Shown piece after piece: positions 5,050-6,033 of a stretch of 6,033 bases of DNA. The notes below the pieces were generated by a model that saw nothing but the letters and a program-made list of their open reading frames with translations, had not been told where the DNA came from and made no database searches. Within the stretch, counting starts at the first letter, position 1. Each line of letters starts with the position of its first letter. Location: the NCBI GenBank assembly GCA_041481485.1, contig JBGPBY010000458.1, forward strand, positions 1 through 6,033, in the 5' to 3' direction. Source of the DNA: JBGPBY01 sp041481485 (GTDB lineage: Bacteria > Acidobacteriota > Terriglobia > 20CM-2-55-15). Position numbers and translations under genes: made by a program.

Positions 5050-5922
5050 ATGGACTCGCGGCTTTATCTGCCAAAACTCAATGAGCCACCACATACGGTC
5101 CTCGAGTATCTCGTGATTCGCTTCCCCCACATTGACGCGCAATTGTGGCGGGATCGCTCCGACAGAGGGCTCATTCGATTTGAAGACGGGAGTGTGTTGA
5201 AGCGCGATGCGCCATACAGACACGGGCGCACCGTGATTTACTCGAAAGAAGTGGCGAATGAACCACAGGCTGAGGAACCAGAGATCGTCCTTTATCGTGA
5301 TGAGAATATTCTTGTCGCGGATAAACCTCCGGGCATGGTGGTAACGCCGGCAGGAAATCATGTGCAGCGTTCCCTGCTGGTACGGCTTCGGCAAGCTACG
5401 GGATTGCCGGAACTCACTCCAATGCATCGCCTCGATCGTGAAACGACGGGTCTCGTTTTATTCGCAATCCATGGGGAGTCGCGGCCGCTCTATCATCGGT
5501 TGTTCGCCAGAAACCTCGTTGAGCGGGAATATCGGGCGGTGTGTCATCTCGAATGTCCGGTAACCCAGCGGAATTGGAGAGTGGCAAATCGCATGGAACA
5601 GGGCGAGCCCTGGTATCGTCGGAGGATTGCGTTGGATGAAGGTCCTGTCAATGCAGTCACGCGAATTGAGCTGCAGGAAACCGCCGGCAAACTTGGAGTC
5701 TTTACACTGTGGCCGGAAACGGGAAAGAAGCATCAGCTTCGAGTCCACATGGCTTCCATCGGATTTCCGATTGTGGGGGATCCACTTTATCCGCTAGTCC
5801 GAGAAGTTCAGATTGGCGACCTTCCGATGCAGCTTCTCGCGTATCGGCTGGCTTTTGTCGATCCTGTGAGCGGGCAAAACCATAGCTTCTGCTCCGTGCG
5901 GAGTTTGGAGGGGGGCCTGTGA
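5050..5922 (+). CDS. RluA-family RNA pseudouridine synthase
   Basis: A 290-residue enzyme that isomerises uridine to pseudouridine in rRNA or tRNA in the cytoplasm. The RluA signatures appear in order: KPPGMVV at 92-98 (motif I); HRLDRETTG at 126-134 with catalytic Asp129 (motif II); EYRAV at 160-164 with the conserved active-site Tyr161; and TGKKHQLRVHM at 224-234 (motif III, normally GRxHQxRxH, here with Lys for the first Arg). The first ~80 residues look like a shortened or divergent S4-type RNA-binding region (EYLVIRFPHI ... GLIRFEDGSVL). An in-frame TAG lies at 5041-5043, so ATG 5050 is the earliest start; no Shine-Dalgarno site is visible. The family is certain; the target site (23S rRNA versus tRNA, RluA/RluC/RluD/TruC-like) cannot be decided from sequence, so no symbol is given. 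Confidence 0.93.
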   Translation: MDSRLYLPKLNEPPHTVLEYLVIRFPHIDAQLWRDRSDRGLIRFEDGSVLKRDAPYRHGRTVIYSKEVANEPQAEEPEIVLYRDENILVADKPPGMVVTPAGNHVQRSLLVRLRQATGLPELTPMHRLDRETTGLVLFAIHGESRPLYHRLFARNLVEREYRAVCHLECPVTQRNWRVANRMEQGEPWYRRRIALDEGPVNAVTRIELQETAGKLGVFTLWPETGKKHQLRVHMASIGFPIVGDPLYPLVREVQIGDLPMQLLAYRLAFVDPVSGQNHSFCSVRSLEGGL

Positions 5923-5949
5923 AGTAGTGAAGGAATGCTATCAAGAAAT

Positions 5950-5985
5950 CCCTCTCCCAACGGGAGAGGGGGCCGCGCAGCGGCC
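5950..5985 (+). repeat. GC-rich double-hairpin palindromic repeat
   Basis: Two adjacent perfect hairpins: CCCTCTCCC (5950-5958), loop AAC, GGGAGAGGG (5962-5970), then immediately GGCCGC (5971-5976), loop GCA, GCGGCC (5980-5985). This CCCTCTCCC...GGGAGAGGG/GGCCGC motif with a following GGTGAGGGG is a widespread intergenic repeat type in many GC-rich bacterial genomes. It lies 27 bases after the pseudouridine synthase stop. There is no U-tract, so it is not a standard intrinsic terminator, although it may block 3' exonucleases. Confidence 0.85.
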
Positions 5986-6033
5986 GGTGAGGGGTACCGC
6001 AAGTAACAATATTTACTTGCGGTACCCCTCACC
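5986..6033. repeat. Perfect 21-bp inverted repeat at the window edge
   Basis: Arms 5986-6006 and 6013-6033 are exact reverse complements around the 6-base loop CAATAT. The left arm joins directly to the double hairpin at 5950-5985. The right arm ends on the last base of the window, so a mirror copy of that double hairpin may follow outside. Confidence 0.9.

Noticed and set aside
5950..5985. Intrinsic terminator after the pseudouridine synthase
   Set aside because: Stable hairpins but no following U-tract; better explained as an intergenic repeat, though it might affect transcript stability.
5808..6032. Minus-strand open frame at the window end
   Set aside because: It starts within the palindromic repeat (PSPAAARPPLPLGEG is a typical spurious translation of that repeat) and overlaps the pseudouridine synthase antisense.

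Overview
The window looks like a small piece of a bacterial chromosome of moderately high GC. It is most likely from an acidobacterium or a relative, though this is inference from gene content alone. The pointers are an exported protein built of carboxypeptidase-regulatory-like beta-sandwich domains, an exported protein with a Rossmann-like sequence pattern, a two-heme periplasmic cytochrome c, and two families of palindromic intergenic repeats of the kind that is abundant in such genomes. No marker gene (rRNA, ribosomal protein) fixes the taxonomy.

Layout: (1) 61-1380, minus: a secreted protein with three carboxypeptidase-regulatory-like domains. (2) 1432-2109, plus: a dienelactone-hydrolase-family alpha/beta hydrolase with an intact Cys-Asp-His triad, divergent from the first gene across 51 bp. 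(3) 2105-2297: a cluster of palindromic repeats that starts on the stop codon of the hydrolase. (4) 2375-3388, plus: an exported conserved protein of unknown function. (5) 3445-4359, plus: an exported diheme cytochrome c, 56 bp downstream and possibly co-transcribed. (6) 4399-5028, minus: a SRAP/YedK-HMCES-type protein that crosslinks to abasic sites in DNA; it is convergent with the cytochrome. (7) 5050-5922, plus: an RluA-family RNA pseudouridine synthase, divergent from the SRAP gene across only 21 bp. (8) 5950-6033: a second palindromic repeat family, ending in a perfect 21-bp inverted repeat that stops exactly at the window edge.

Functionally the window is a mixed neighbourhood and not one pathway. 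Genes 4 and 5 form the only plausible functional pair, both exported and probably periplasmic. SRAP (DNA lesion protection) and RluA (RNA modification) are independent housekeeping functions. I see no tRNA or rRNA gene, CRISPR array, integrase, transposase, toxin-antitoxin or defence system. The most informative non-coding signal is the repeat cluster at 2105-2297, where compensatory base changes between copies suggest the hairpin itself is maintained. I did not find convincing evidence for a new multi-gene system.
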